Shown here one piece after another: positions 7,001 through 13,840 of a DNA stretch of 25,624 nucleotides; the stretch's first letter is position 1, and each line of letters starts with the position of its first letter. The translations under genes and the position numbers were made by a program. This DNA is from a virus. The notes beneath the pieces are model-generated. The model made no database searches. It worked only from the letters and a program-made list of their open reading frames with translations, and had not been told where the DNA came from. The stretch spans positions 1-25,624 of the IMG/VR virus record IMGVR_UViG_3300011010_000165; one strand, given 5' to 3'.

Positions 7001-7699
7001 TTCTTCTATGTCGCCAGCGCCTGCGGTAGCGCGACCCAATAGCTTATCTGTAGCCGTTACATTTTGGATTTTTGCATAAGTAACTGCATCGTCTATGATC
7101 TTTGCAGTTGTTACCGCATCAGCAGCTAATTTGGTAGCACTAACCGCACTAGTCGCTATTTTTGCTTCGGTTACTGCTAAAGCTTGAATTTTGGCAGTTA
7201 TTACAGCATCAGTTGCAATTGCAGCAGCCGCTAAACCAGAAGCGTCGACCTTGGCTGTAGTAACAGCATTTGCAGCTAGCTTGTCAGTTATTACCGCAAG
7301 ATCTTCAATGCCTGCGGTTGGTGCAATAACTTGTTGGTAAACGCTGCCATCATAAACTTTTAAGTATTTAGTAGTGCTGCTAACATGGCCGCGACCTTCA
7401 AAATTATTAACCGTAGGTTCTGTTGGGCCATAATTGACGCTTGAATCATTAGCTAACTTTGCCGCTGTTATAGCATCATCTGCAATGGCAACAGTGCCAA
7501 GCTTTGTTGCGCTGCTTTGGTTCAGTGTGGCTAAATCAATAGTGCTGTTATCCGCTAAAGCAGCAGCCCCTTGGAACAGGCTTTTAGCTGTTATTTTTTT
7601 GGTTTCGCTGGAGCTGCTATCGACAATGGGCAACAAGTCGTTTGCTGCTATGGAATTTTGCCCCAGTTCAGTCAGTTGCGATATGCGCTGGTCAGCCAT
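4046..7699 (-). CDS. Large repetitive tail fibre protein
   Basis: 1,217 residues. The N-terminus MADQRISQLTELGQNSIAAN, then DLLPIVDSSSSETKKIT, is the typical virion-anchor start of cyanophage-like fibres. Residues about 130-345 are a stalk of short repeats built on DAVTTAKI and AVTEAKIA units. Three WNG-type beta motifs appear at about 105-123 (YLKVYDGSVYQQ), 354-375 (PYVWNGSEWQ) and 550-573 (LYIWNGSAWL). Longer tandem repeats fill about 770-1050, with YSKLAAL, NILVGSS, VTGDISI and GNFSAGTITAALTG each present two or more times. Near 1079-1111 is the GDPDTGFHRPSADTLVL and GGLERYRATSVGRF module. The C-terminus (about 1136-1217) holds NYFTKTINGNSTFTVSN and a final TGKTHLFMFVTDDGGTRW. Low-complexity A/T/S/G/D composition with almost no Cys (one) fits a fibrous trimer. 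The C-terminal domain is the likely trimerisation or host-contact tip. Receptor unknown. Confidence 0.85.
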   Translation of the reverse strand: MADQRISQLTELGQNSIAANDLLPIVDSSSSETKKITAKSLFQGAAALADNSTIDLATLNQSSATKLGTVAIADDAITAAKLANDSSVNYGPTEPTVNNFEGRGHVSSTTKYLKVYDGSVYQQVIAPTAGIEDLAVITDKLAANAVTTAKVDASGLAAAAIATDAVITAKIQALAVTEAKIATSAVSATKLAADAVTTAKIIDDAVTYAKIQNVTATDKLLGRATAGAGDIEEITLTAAGRALLDDADAATQRTTLGLGTLATQSGTVSGTHSGASSGTNTGDQTITLTGDVTGTGTGSFAATIGTDAVTTAKIINNAVTTQKINDDAVTAAKIADAATTVIAAVSPNINGAFTGQQWFNTVTKLPYVWNGSEWQQTAGIVNSFVFADTTPLTFSAAVDLTGVVTITSSLDTQAAATILSGPTTGSAAIPTFRALVATDLPVATANTNGAVQPGTGLTVTGGVLNHTSSVTAGTYTKVTVDARGHVTTGATLSAGDIPSIDTSKITSGTFPANLIGTSTITGEKLANSSTIKFGGSGSTSGVVEFPTADFQGQLFWDELNGDLYIWNGSAWLSVTVTSGELVFAGIYNAATNRMTSVSAAGLGLSLAVGGVLPNSSETNKQYYVVVGTPGQGTAPAPAVQLQPPDFLISVGTSWTLVDVSTTVAAANSAAIIEFIPAGDIVATNVQSAIEELDDEKLSITGGTITGNLEIGAGGSLTFEGSSADAHETTITVVNPTADRTITFPNATGTVITTGDTGSVTSAMLLDGTILDADINASAAIAYSKLAALTSANILVGSSGNVATVTAVTGDISISNTGVTAIGSDVIIDADIKSDAAISYSKLAALANANILVGSSAGVATVRPVTGDISIGNTGVTAISSGVIIDADINASAAIVDTKLAQITTAGKVANSATTATNANTASAIVARDASGNFSAGTITAALTGTASLATSAATCTGNAATVTTNANLTGDVTSVGNATAIAADVIVNADINASAGIVDTKLATIATAGKVSNSATTATSANTGSTIVARDGSNNFSAGTITAALTGAASSNVLKAGDTLTGPLLVAAGTALLPGLAVAGDPDTGFHRPSADTLVLVTGGLERYRATSVGRFQVTGPYDSNITAVTALDLDLSTSNYFTKTINGNSTFTVSNTPASRAFAFTLEVTHTSGTITWFSGVEWPGSTAPTLTTGKTHLFMFVTDDGGTRWRASSLINYTT
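5066..5112 (-). repeat. Direct repeat copy 1 in tail fibre gene
   Basis: A 47-base segment, nearly identical (one C/T difference seen) to 5237-5283. It encodes the VTGDISIGNTGVTAI region of the fibre. The offset of 171 bases is exactly 57 codons, so the duplication keeps the frame and lengthens the stalk by one module. Surrounding modules are diverged copies of the same unit. Confidence 0.8.
5237..5283 (-). repeat. Direct repeat copy 2 in tail fibre gene
   Basis: Partner of 5066-5112, encoding VTGDISISNTGVTAI. The near-identity at nucleotide level, beside other modules that match only at protein level, suggests a recent duplication or gene conversion. Confidence 0.8.
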
Positions 7700-7722
7700 A
7701 AGAAAATACCTGATGCCCTATT

Positions 7723-8589
7723 CTAGTCGGTAAGTTCAGTTAATAAGAAGTCTAGTGATTCTTCAATTTCAATACGATCGGTATCTTCTTTCAGTAGGTA
7801 GCCCGATGGTTCGCCAATCAATAAGCGGATTTCACCAGTTGTTACAAAGTCAAAAACGCATGAAATCACTTGGTCCGCCCTTACTTCGATGCCTGCCTTT
7901 ACTATGGCTGCATTAAATTCGTAATAAATATCTTGAGTTTCAGGGTAGATATCATCTTCTGTTAATTGCAGAAAACACTTAAACTCACTGCCAACATCAG
8001 TCCGGTTTATTAGTTGCAGCATTAGTAATGAATTTTCTGTTTGACCGCTATTTTCTGTATTAAAAAAGCAATCAATCGTACCACCACCACTAATCAAACC
8101 AGCCGAATACATCCGTTTAAATTTATCCGACATTGTTGTGGTTTCTATTGTTTCGCGATCAGTATTGAATGTAAAGCCCGTTACATCACCTAACACACGC
8201 TCGATAGACCCGCTTATTTGCACTTCAATGTTTAATGCGTCACCAGTAAATGCCTCTAGTTGATACTCGTCCGCCCTAATGTTATTGATTGCAGAGCTAA
8301 ATGTTTCAAATAAACGCAGGCCCCCTAGAGCGTTTATACTTATATAAGCTTTTATATTATTTTGGGTTGTGCCGTCAATCCATGTGGCAGCAGGTAAAAA
8401 ATCTAGCCCTCGGCTATCTGTTGTTGTAATCGTAATTTGATCCCCGGTTACTATGTTTTCCAAGGACTCATCAAAACTAAAACGGTTTAATGTTACATTT
8501 ATATCTGCTGGCGATATCTTGCCGCTAAATACTTCGGCAGATTTGCGTTCTAATTTTACTTTGCCATAATGGCCTAAAAAATAAGTCAT
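7723..8589 (-). CDS. Tail-tube-like protein, second (longer) copy after the tail tip gene
   Basis: 288 residues. An N-terminal beta domain (TYFLGHYGKVKLERKSAEVF, then LNRFSFDESLENIVTGDQIT) is followed by a segment resembling the neighbouring 168-residue protein. The shared features are IETTTMSDKFK (148-158), a glycine-rich AGLISGGGTIDCFF (163-176) and a closing strand pair, YYEFNAAIVKAGIEVRADQV (222-241) then ISCVFDFVTTGEI (242-254). The neighbour has ETTTIDTAVK, PGVVSSTGSATVLYY and ISINFTVDGQF in the same order. Those elements are typical of the phage tail tube fold. It is encoded two bases after that neighbour, implying co-expression. Position after the J-like hub is unusual for a tube protein, so it may instead form a distal ring, collar or fibre-attachment part of the tail tip. 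Tube-fold assignment is inference from pattern. Confidence 0.55.
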   Translation of the reverse strand: MTYFLGHYGKVKLERKSAEVFSGKISPADINVTLNRFSFDESLENIVTGDQITITTTDSRGLDFLPAATWIDGTTQNNIKAYISINALGGLRLFETFSSAINNIRADEYQLEAFTGDALNIEVQISGSIERVLGDVTGFTFNTDRETIETTTMSDKFKRMYSAGLISGGGTIDCFFNTENSGQTENSLLMLQLINRTDVGSEFKCFLQLTEDDIYPETQDIYYEFNAAIVKAGIEVRADQVISCVFDFVTTGEIRLLIGEPSGYLLKEDTDRIEIEESLDFLLTELTD

Positions 8590-8591
8590 GA

Positions 8592-9098
8592 CTATGCGTC
8601 AGGAATTTCAAGGAACTGCCCATCAACTGTAAAGTTGATCGAAATACTAGTTAATTCACCAGTTGATACTTGCAATGATGCAGACGTGATAAAAGCCATA
8701 AATGAAATATCGTCTTTAATATCCACACCTGCGCCTGGTGTATTCCCAACTCTAAGCCCAAGCACCACGCGATCTGATGCTGTAACACCAGCAGAAGTAG
8801 TTTTCATTACTTTTGATAACAGCTCATCAAAACGACGACCAGCGGCACCACCTTCTTCCCTGTAATACAATACAGTTGCACTACCTGTTGAGCTAACTAC
8901 GCCTGGGGTGTAAGTTTTTACAGCCGTATCAATAGTAGTAGTCTCCAATAGCTCCATCGATGTTTCAAGGCTCCAGTCACGAATCTTGAATACACGGTTT
9001 ACATCATTGGCGCCAGTACCAAAATCCGGTTGTGTCGTATATGTAGCGGAATCTGGGATAAGGAACAACGCTCCTGTACGTCCTGAATAAAATGCCAT
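8592..9098 (-). CDS. Tail-tube-like protein, first copy after the tail tip gene
   Basis: 168 residues, a normal length for a tail tube subunit. MAFYSGRTGALFLI is followed by FKIRDWSLETSMELLETTTI (37-56), then KTYTPGVVSSTGSATVLYY (61-79), a helix GRRFDELLSKVMKT (87-100) and the strands FMAFITSASLQVSTGEL (133-149) and ISINFTVDGQF (152-162). In tail tube proteins of the lambda gpV/Phage_tail_3 type, an L-E-x-T-x-x-x-D segment precedes a glycine-rich turn, then a helix, then two long strands ending in F-x-x-x-G. That order is seen here. AGGAG lies 17 bases before the ATG, too far to be convincing as a Shine-Dalgarno. It lies just downstream of the J-like gene. It could be the true tube subunit or a tail-tip ring built from a tube paralogue. 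Confidence 0.6.
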   Translation of the reverse strand: MAFYSGRTGALFLIPDSATYTTQPDFGTGANDVNRVFKIRDWSLETSMELLETTTIDTAVKTYTPGVVSSTGSATVLYYREEGGAAGRRFDELLSKVMKTTSAGVTASDRVVLGLRVGNTPGAGVDIKDDISFMAFITSASLQVSTGELTSISINFTVDGQFLEIPDA

Positions 9099-9118
9099 TA
9101 GCTTAAATGCCGATGCTC

Positions 9119-12100
9119 CTAATCTAGCGCACCAGTCACAGTAAAAATACCATCGCTGAAATTTGCAATTTCTGATAACCCATCGCTAGTGCATGGGTAG
9201 TTTGTACCGCGTACCGTGATCTCGCCTTCCTCATCCATCTCCACCTCTGTCACTCGGAATACACGTCTAGTAGTGGTTTTCTGACCAAGCACAAATAGGT
9301 AGCCCTCCAAGTCAGCTAATGCAGGAGCAATAGAGAACAATTCATAATTTATTGATGGGGCAGGAAAAAGACTACTAGTAGTAGCAGTTCTTGAAATTAC
9401 TCCTTTGCCGCTTTGGTATAGCAAAAATTCATAACTGCCATCAATCAACGAGTTATCCAATGGGATATTCAATGCACCGCCAGGGCCAATGATGCCTGTG
9501 CGAATACCATCCCAGCTATTCTGCCCAATATCAACATAGATAAATGCACCAGGGCTGACAGGATCCATGGTAGGAAATGTCTTAAATTCAATGCCCACCT
9601 TTATATGTCGCCGTATTTGACATAGGAATTTGCCATAGATTATTGCCTGCTCTCTGGTGCTAACAAACTGCGCAACATAAAAGGTTTCGCGTACTGCATC
9701 AACTTCTGATGTATTTGTTAGCTTTACTTCTATTGCGCGATTAGCTGAAAATGTGCCATTTACATCAGCACCACGATATACAATGGTTGCAATTAAATCT
9801 TGAACACTGGAGCCATAATCAAGATGTTCTTCTTTATAGCTGCCTTCCATTATGTTGCCTTGGTTAAATAATGCAGTTACATTTACAATGCGATTCATCG
9901 CGCCAGTATTTTCATCGTATGGTACGGCTGGGATTAATGTTTCCCTGCCGCCGATACGTGCAAATTCCAGCAAACTAAATGGTGCAACATCCACCCAGAA
10001 CTGTCGCCAGTTAGTAGTATCAGCAATAATGCCATCCATAAATAACTTATTTACACGGCAGAACCGTTTTGATTTTGCAAGTTGTACAGAATCTATGCCT
10101 TCAATTTTGGCATATTTGCCAATACCATCTTCTGCATCAACGATAGTATCTAAAAATATATCTGGTGCATGTGCTGCACAGCCAACAGCATCCGACTGAT
10201 CCAATCGTGTTGATACTCGGCCATGAGTTACAAATGCAGTAAAGCTGCGGAGATCTTGTAAATTACGACCAGAATATAAATTAAGGCCCACCATGTTAAG
10301 GTTTTTATATAAGTTTGGAAATTCACTAAATGATTGTATTTGTTGTTCCGTCACGCAAGTAAGCGTAAATTCAGGGCCTGCTTCAAACGAAAATTGGCAT
10401 TGACTGTCAGCATCAAGATTAAATAAATCCCATTCCGTAATGCTGCGTGGTGATTCATTCAATGGTGGAAAGCCTTGCGAGCTATTAATTAACCGACCTG
10501 CTGCTTGTAATGTTCCTACATTTGGTAAGGTAATCGTCACGGCATTTGGTGAATTTTCTAAATATAAAAAGTTTGTGGATCCATTATCTAACCGCAATTC
10601 AGGGTATTTTTTGATCTCAGCAAACGTTTCAGCAATTGATTCCAGCTTAAATTCCCAATAATTCGCTATAGCTGGTGTGCTAGCAAATTTAATATAGTTA
10701 AAATTATCAATATCACCAGCGCGACTTACGGCAATAATTAATGGCGCTATTGCAAATGAAGGCTCTCCAGCTTTGCGATACTTGAATAAAAACATTGCAA
10801 CACGGTTTTTGATACCGTTGTCACTGATAGGATAGCCTCCGAGATTGTTCCTGCCGTAACGTTCTTGTCTGCCTGATATACGCTTGAAGATGCGGCTTTT
10901 AATAGCAAAGTCAACGATATTACATTGTTGAATTGTGCGATATGATGCAAATTCTGCTCGCGCTAAAGCTTTAGTAAAGAATAATGATTCGGGACCAGTT
11001 ATGGTAGATTCAGCATTCTTGTAAACAAAATAAGCGCTGCGTTCATCTGCTGTGATATCTCTTTGCTTAGTGTAATACCCTGTAAAAAATGTCACGTCAT
11101 CACCAGTTTCGCTTGGGGCTATAGCGTATATTGCTTTATAAATTCCAGAGCTAGTTAGTCTGGTAGCATTGTTTACTGCTTCTACAGTATATTCCCATTG
11201 CTCCGCTCCAGGGGCAGTGTTTTGCGGTGGGTGCGTTCCCTCTACTATATTTGCAAATGAATAAGCTAAATATTCATAATTAAATGTCCCGCCATCTATC
11301 TGACTTGTTATTCTTCTTGCTATTCTATCATCCTCTAACTCTAATTTATCTAAAATTTTTACTGCATTTACATAAGCATCAGTGGTTCTTACTTGACTTG
11401 CGTTGCCATTGGTTGCTGCTGGTGATGTTACATCACCATAACCAGAATACGGCGCATAACCCGCTTCTGTGCATCTTAATTTTATGTGCATGTCTTGCTC
11501 ATCTGGTGATCCTGCATCAATATCTGTCACCTTAAATATTGCAGAACCCAATTTAAATATGCCGCTTCTATCAAATGCAGTTGCTAATGTGCGCCTTGTT
11601 TCTTGGGCTTGCTGGAATAGGTCGTTTTGACCCATAAAGTCCTCAGGGCCTAATCTATCATCTTTTGTATTTGTTATTGTTATTGTTATTTCAGCATCTT
11701 GCGCTAAAGCTTCCCCGCGAGCCCAACTATAGTTTGAAACAATACCAACTCCTTGCGATATTTTATCACCGTTTTCATTGCGTTGATATACAAGCGTATT
11801 GATTGGCACAATGCCATAAACACCAAATGCGTTTTGGGTGCCAGGGCTGTACGCCTGGCTAAATCCATCCACTCGCGTATCATCCGACAATGGTTGTAAA
11901 CGGTAAGGATTGTTTAGCCCATCGCCGTAAAAGGTAGGATCTGATGATGCGCGACCATAATCCTCATCGTTCCAAGTTAATAAACCGGTGCCTTGATTGT
12001 TGTGGTAAAAGAATTTATTTTGTGCTACTAAATCTTCTAATGCAACTTGCCCAAATGCTGACTTATCGGCATTTATGCCTGCAATACGCCCAGCACCTAA

Positions 12101-12583
12101 TACCAATAAAAGCTGCACAAATTGCGATGATCCATAACTACGTACAGCGCTCCACACTAATGATGTGGCGGCACGTACTGCACCTTTAGGATTAATATCA
12201 GTATTGCAATAGATTAAATTTATTGGGTCACCATATTTTGCTAAATCTTGCTGTCCATTGAAACCAAATCGTGGTGAGAATCGTTGCTCACGGGTTTGCG
12301 CTTGACCTCCGATACCTTCTGTTGGTGCGCCAACTGGAGTGCCAACTGCTACTCCTTGCGGAGTGGTAATTTTAGGCTTTGGCCGCAGTAAAGTTGAGGC
12401 AACTGAAAATATAAGACCGACAATAGTTATAACAGCACTAACTACCTCACCACGTGCATCAAGAACAGTGCCTATTTTGGGGTCGTTATATGCAGCTTGT
12501 ACAGCAATAAATTCTAAATATTCTTCTTTACTAATCCCTAGCTGTTCGATTAGCTGGTATTCGTATGGTAGTAATTTACGCAT
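9119..12583 (-). CDS. J-like central tail hub / tail tip attachment protein
   Basis: 1,154 residues from the ATG at 12583, which overlaps the previous stop as TAATG. A TTG at 12601 would extend it by six residues but has no support. Residues 1-45 are charged and helical. Residues 47-64 are a hydrophobic segment (VVSAVITIVGLIFSVAS) followed by TLLRPKP, as in lambda gpI-type proteins. From about 80 the J-like hub begins (RFSPRFGFNGQQDLAKYGDP). The conserved hub core is at about 795-940: CAAHAPDIFLDTI, DGIGKYAKIEGID, KSKRFCRVNKLFMDG, WRQFWVDVAPFSLLEFARIG and LDYGSSVQDL. The C-terminus, VFRVTEVEMDEEGEITVRGT, is the typical fibronectin-like end of the hub. In lambda-like phages this protein closes the tail tube, anchors fibres and often contacts the receptor. 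Position after the NlpC/P60 gene agrees. The fused hydrophobic I-like part is a notable difference from lambda. Confidence 0.85.
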   Translation of the reverse strand: MRKLLPYEYQLIEQLGISKEEYLEFIAVQAAYNDPKIGTVLDARGEVVSAVITIVGLIFSVASTLLRPKPKITTPQGVAVGTPVGAPTEGIGGQAQTREQRFSPRFGFNGQQDLAKYGDPINLIYCNTDINPKGAVRAATSLVWSAVRSYGSSQFVQLLLVLGAGRIAGINADKSAFGQVALEDLVAQNKFFYHNNQGTGLLTWNDEDYGRASSDPTFYGDGLNNPYRLQPLSDDTRVDGFSQAYSPGTQNAFGVYGIVPINTLVYQRNENGDKISQGVGIVSNYSWARGEALAQDAEITITITNTKDDRLGPEDFMGQNDLFQQAQETRRTLATAFDRSGIFKLGSAIFKVTDIDAGSPDEQDMHIKLRCTEAGYAPYSGYGDVTSPAATNGNASQVRTTDAYVNAVKILDKLELEDDRIARRITSQIDGGTFNYEYLAYSFANIVEGTHPPQNTAPGAEQWEYTVEAVNNATRLTSSGIYKAIYAIAPSETGDDVTFFTGYYTKQRDITADERSAYFVYKNAESTITGPESLFFTKALARAEFASYRTIQQCNIVDFAIKSRIFKRISGRQERYGRNNLGGYPISDNGIKNRVAMFLFKYRKAGEPSFAIAPLIIAVSRAGDIDNFNYIKFASTPAIANYWEFKLESIAETFAEIKKYPELRLDNGSTNFLYLENSPNAVTITLPNVGTLQAAGRLINSSQGFPPLNESPRSITEWDLFNLDADSQCQFSFEAGPEFTLTCVTEQQIQSFSEFPNLYKNLNMVGLNLYSGRNLQDLRSFTAFVTHGRVSTRLDQSDAVGCAAHAPDIFLDTIVDAEDGIGKYAKIEGIDSVQLAKSKRFCRVNKLFMDGIIADTTNWRQFWVDVAPFSLLEFARIGGRETLIPAVPYDENTGAMNRIVNVTALFNQGNIMEGSYKEEHLDYGSSVQDLIATIVYRGADVNGTFSANRAIEVKLTNTSEVDAVRETFYVAQFVSTREQAIIYGKFLCQIRRHIKVGIEFKTFPTMDPVSPGAFIYVDIGQNSWDGIRTGIIGPGGALNIPLDNSLIDGSYEFLLYQSGKGVISRTATTSSLFPAPSINYELFSIAPALADLEGYLFVLGQKTTTRRVFRVTEVEMDEEGEITVRGTNYPCTSDGLSEIANFSDGIFTVTGALD

Positions 12584-12969
12584 TAGTTCATCCAGAAACA
12601 ATAGCCCATATCAACAGGCCATTTGGTTCGTACTACATTACCGCTAGGTGCAAGGAATAACGCACCATCAGCTACTACTGTTGCTAATGCAGCGCCTGCA
12701 TGTCCTGGTAGTAACAATACGGCCCCAACTTGTGGTGCACCTAGTCTAGTGCCATGCTGCAATAGCCATCGTGGTATCAATCGTCTGCGGAATGTATCTT
12801 CTGTGTACTGGTCATACACCCATTCAAACCGCTCGCTATAGTCGCTCATTCCCATACGGCGACGCATTTCACATACAAGCTGAAAGCAGTCTGTCATGCC
12901 CGTACCATCGCCTGGTGCATATCCCCAGCCATACTGCAAACCGATTAAATCATTGGTGGTTATGTTCAT
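12583..12969 (-). CDS. NlpC/P60-like tail tip peptidase (lambda gpK-like position)
   Basis: 128 residues. MNITTNDLIGLQYGWGYAPG is followed by TDCFQLVCEMRRRMG, where Cys28 sits as the NlpC/P60 nucleophile (D-C-x-x-L). The second signature GAVLLLPGHAGAALATVVAD places His90 as the catalytic base in the usual G-D/A-V...H-x-G-x-x-x motif. The segment LFLAPSGNVVRTKW fits the third strand pair after it. Length is right for a bare NlpC/P60 domain. Such proteins (lambda gpK C-terminal half) sit in the tail tip and cleave peptidoglycan peptides during infection or assembly. It overlaps both neighbours (ATGA and TAATG), placing it between L-like and J-like genes as in lambda. The active-site pattern is visible; enzymatic activity is inferred. 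The N-terminal JAB/Mov34 domain of lambda gpK is absent. Confidence 0.78.
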   Translation of the reverse strand: MNITTNDLIGLQYGWGYAPGDGTGMTDCFQLVCEMRRRMGMSDYSERFEWVYDQYTEDTFRRRLIPRWLLQHGTRLGAPQVGAVLLLPGHAGAALATVVADGALFLAPSGNVVRTKWPVDMGYCFWMN

Positions 12970-13436
12970 TGCAGAATCAGTTGCGCATCTAATGGTAATA
13001 TACCAGCCAGTTCGCGGGTTAATGTACGGTTTGGGAAGTTAGACGACACGCTATCAATTGAACTTCTAAATCTTAGCTCTAAAGTAGTTTCGCTAATAGA
13101 AGAACCAACACCAATATAATATTCTGTTAATGCTGTTCCGGCATAAGCATTTTCAGCCGTCAGCCATTGCGTGGTAAGTTCCATCACGGATAGGCGGTTG
13201 CTATTGCTGCTATAAAGTAACTGCACTGCAAAATCTACATTGGGAAATAATACTTGCAACACATTGTTATCACCGTTTAAAGATGCTGTTGTTCCTTCAG
13301 CGCGGAATGGTGCAAAGCTATATAATTTGCCGCCATAATTTATGGTTTCATTAGCGAAATAATTCTGGTAATAATGTTCTTGACCATTAGCTGCTTGTAA
13401 TTTAAAAAACTGTGCAATACGGATATCAAGTGCCAT
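12966..13436 (-). CDS. L-like minor tail (tail tip) protein
   Basis: 156 residues, beta-rich: ALDIRIAQFFKLQAANGQE, KLYSFAPFRAEGTTASLNGD, NVLQVLFPNVDFAVQLL, then LTEYYIGVGSSISETTLELR and a C-terminal RTLTRELAGILPLDAQLILQ. It lies between the M-like gene and the NlpC/P60 gene with ATGA overlaps on both sides, which is the position of lambda gpL and of DUF1833-type proteins in other siphophages. The EPF-x-A-E-G/A-P-FRAEG-type segment followed by a short helix and two long strands recalls DUF1833. Unlike lambda gpL there are no cysteines, so no Fe-S cluster is expected. The tail tip role rests mostly on gene order; the family match is approximate. Confidence 0.6.
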   Translation of the reverse strand: MALDIRIAQFFKLQAANGQEHYYQNYFANETINYGGKLYSFAPFRAEGTTASLNGDNNVLQVLFPNVDFAVQLLYSSNSNRLSVMELTTQWLTAENAYAGTALTEYYIGVGSSISETTLELRFRSSIDSVSSNFPNRTLTRELAGILPLDAQLILQ

Positions 13437-13840
13437 CAGTCATCACTCCTAGGATCACGGATTTCGCCAATTAGTGATACGCTAATGCTTGAACGACCTG
13501 GCCTTACTGATTGAACTGATGGCGGATCTTTATATTCAAATCGTAAATTATCAATCGTACCATTGGCAATGCTAACTAAACCTGAATCCATGCCGCCCAT
13601 CGTTGTTGCGGATAGCTGAAATCTTTTATTAATTGCGGTTTGGTTGCGATAATGATTAATGATCGCGGTAGCAGTTGAGTCAGCTACATTATCAAAACTC
13701 ATATCTAGTGTTGATTGGCTTGGTGCATTACCAAATGTGCGTTTGGTTACCACCCCTGACAATGAACGATAGGAACGTTGCGGATAAATGCCTGGCGTGA
13801 AGTTGCGTTGGCTTGGTGTAAAAGAAGGGAAAGCAGCCAT
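13436..13840 (-). CDS. M-like minor tail protein
   Basis: 134 residues. AAFPSFTPSQRNFTPGIYPQ, then RSLSGVVTKRTFGNAPSQST, LDMSFDNVADSTATAIINHY and the long strand FEYKDPPSVQSVRPGRSSIS, ending VSLIGEI. Phage minor tail proteins of the gpM type (PF05939) share this layout: an N-terminal P-S-x-x-x, an R-x-x-G/FG turn, a helix before H-Y/F-x, then beta strands closing with an L-x-E/G-x-I. It starts immediately at the end of the tape measure gene (TAATG) and precedes the L-like gene by ATGA, exactly the lambda H-M-L order. In lambda, gpM is a ring in the tail tip around the tape measure C-terminus. The family match is moderate, the position strong. Confidence 0.65.
   Translation of the reverse strand: MAAFPSFTPSQRNFTPGIYPQRSYRSLSGVVTKRTFGNAPSQSTLDMSFDNVADSTATAIINHYRNQTAINKRFQLSATTMGGMDSGLVSIANGTIDNLRFEYKDPPSVQSVRPGRSSISVSLIGEIRDPRSDD

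Noticed and set aside
12583-12601. TTG start adding six residues to the J-like protein
   Set aside because: The ATG at 12583 overlaps the previous stop as TAATG, a pattern seen at other gene junctions in this window.
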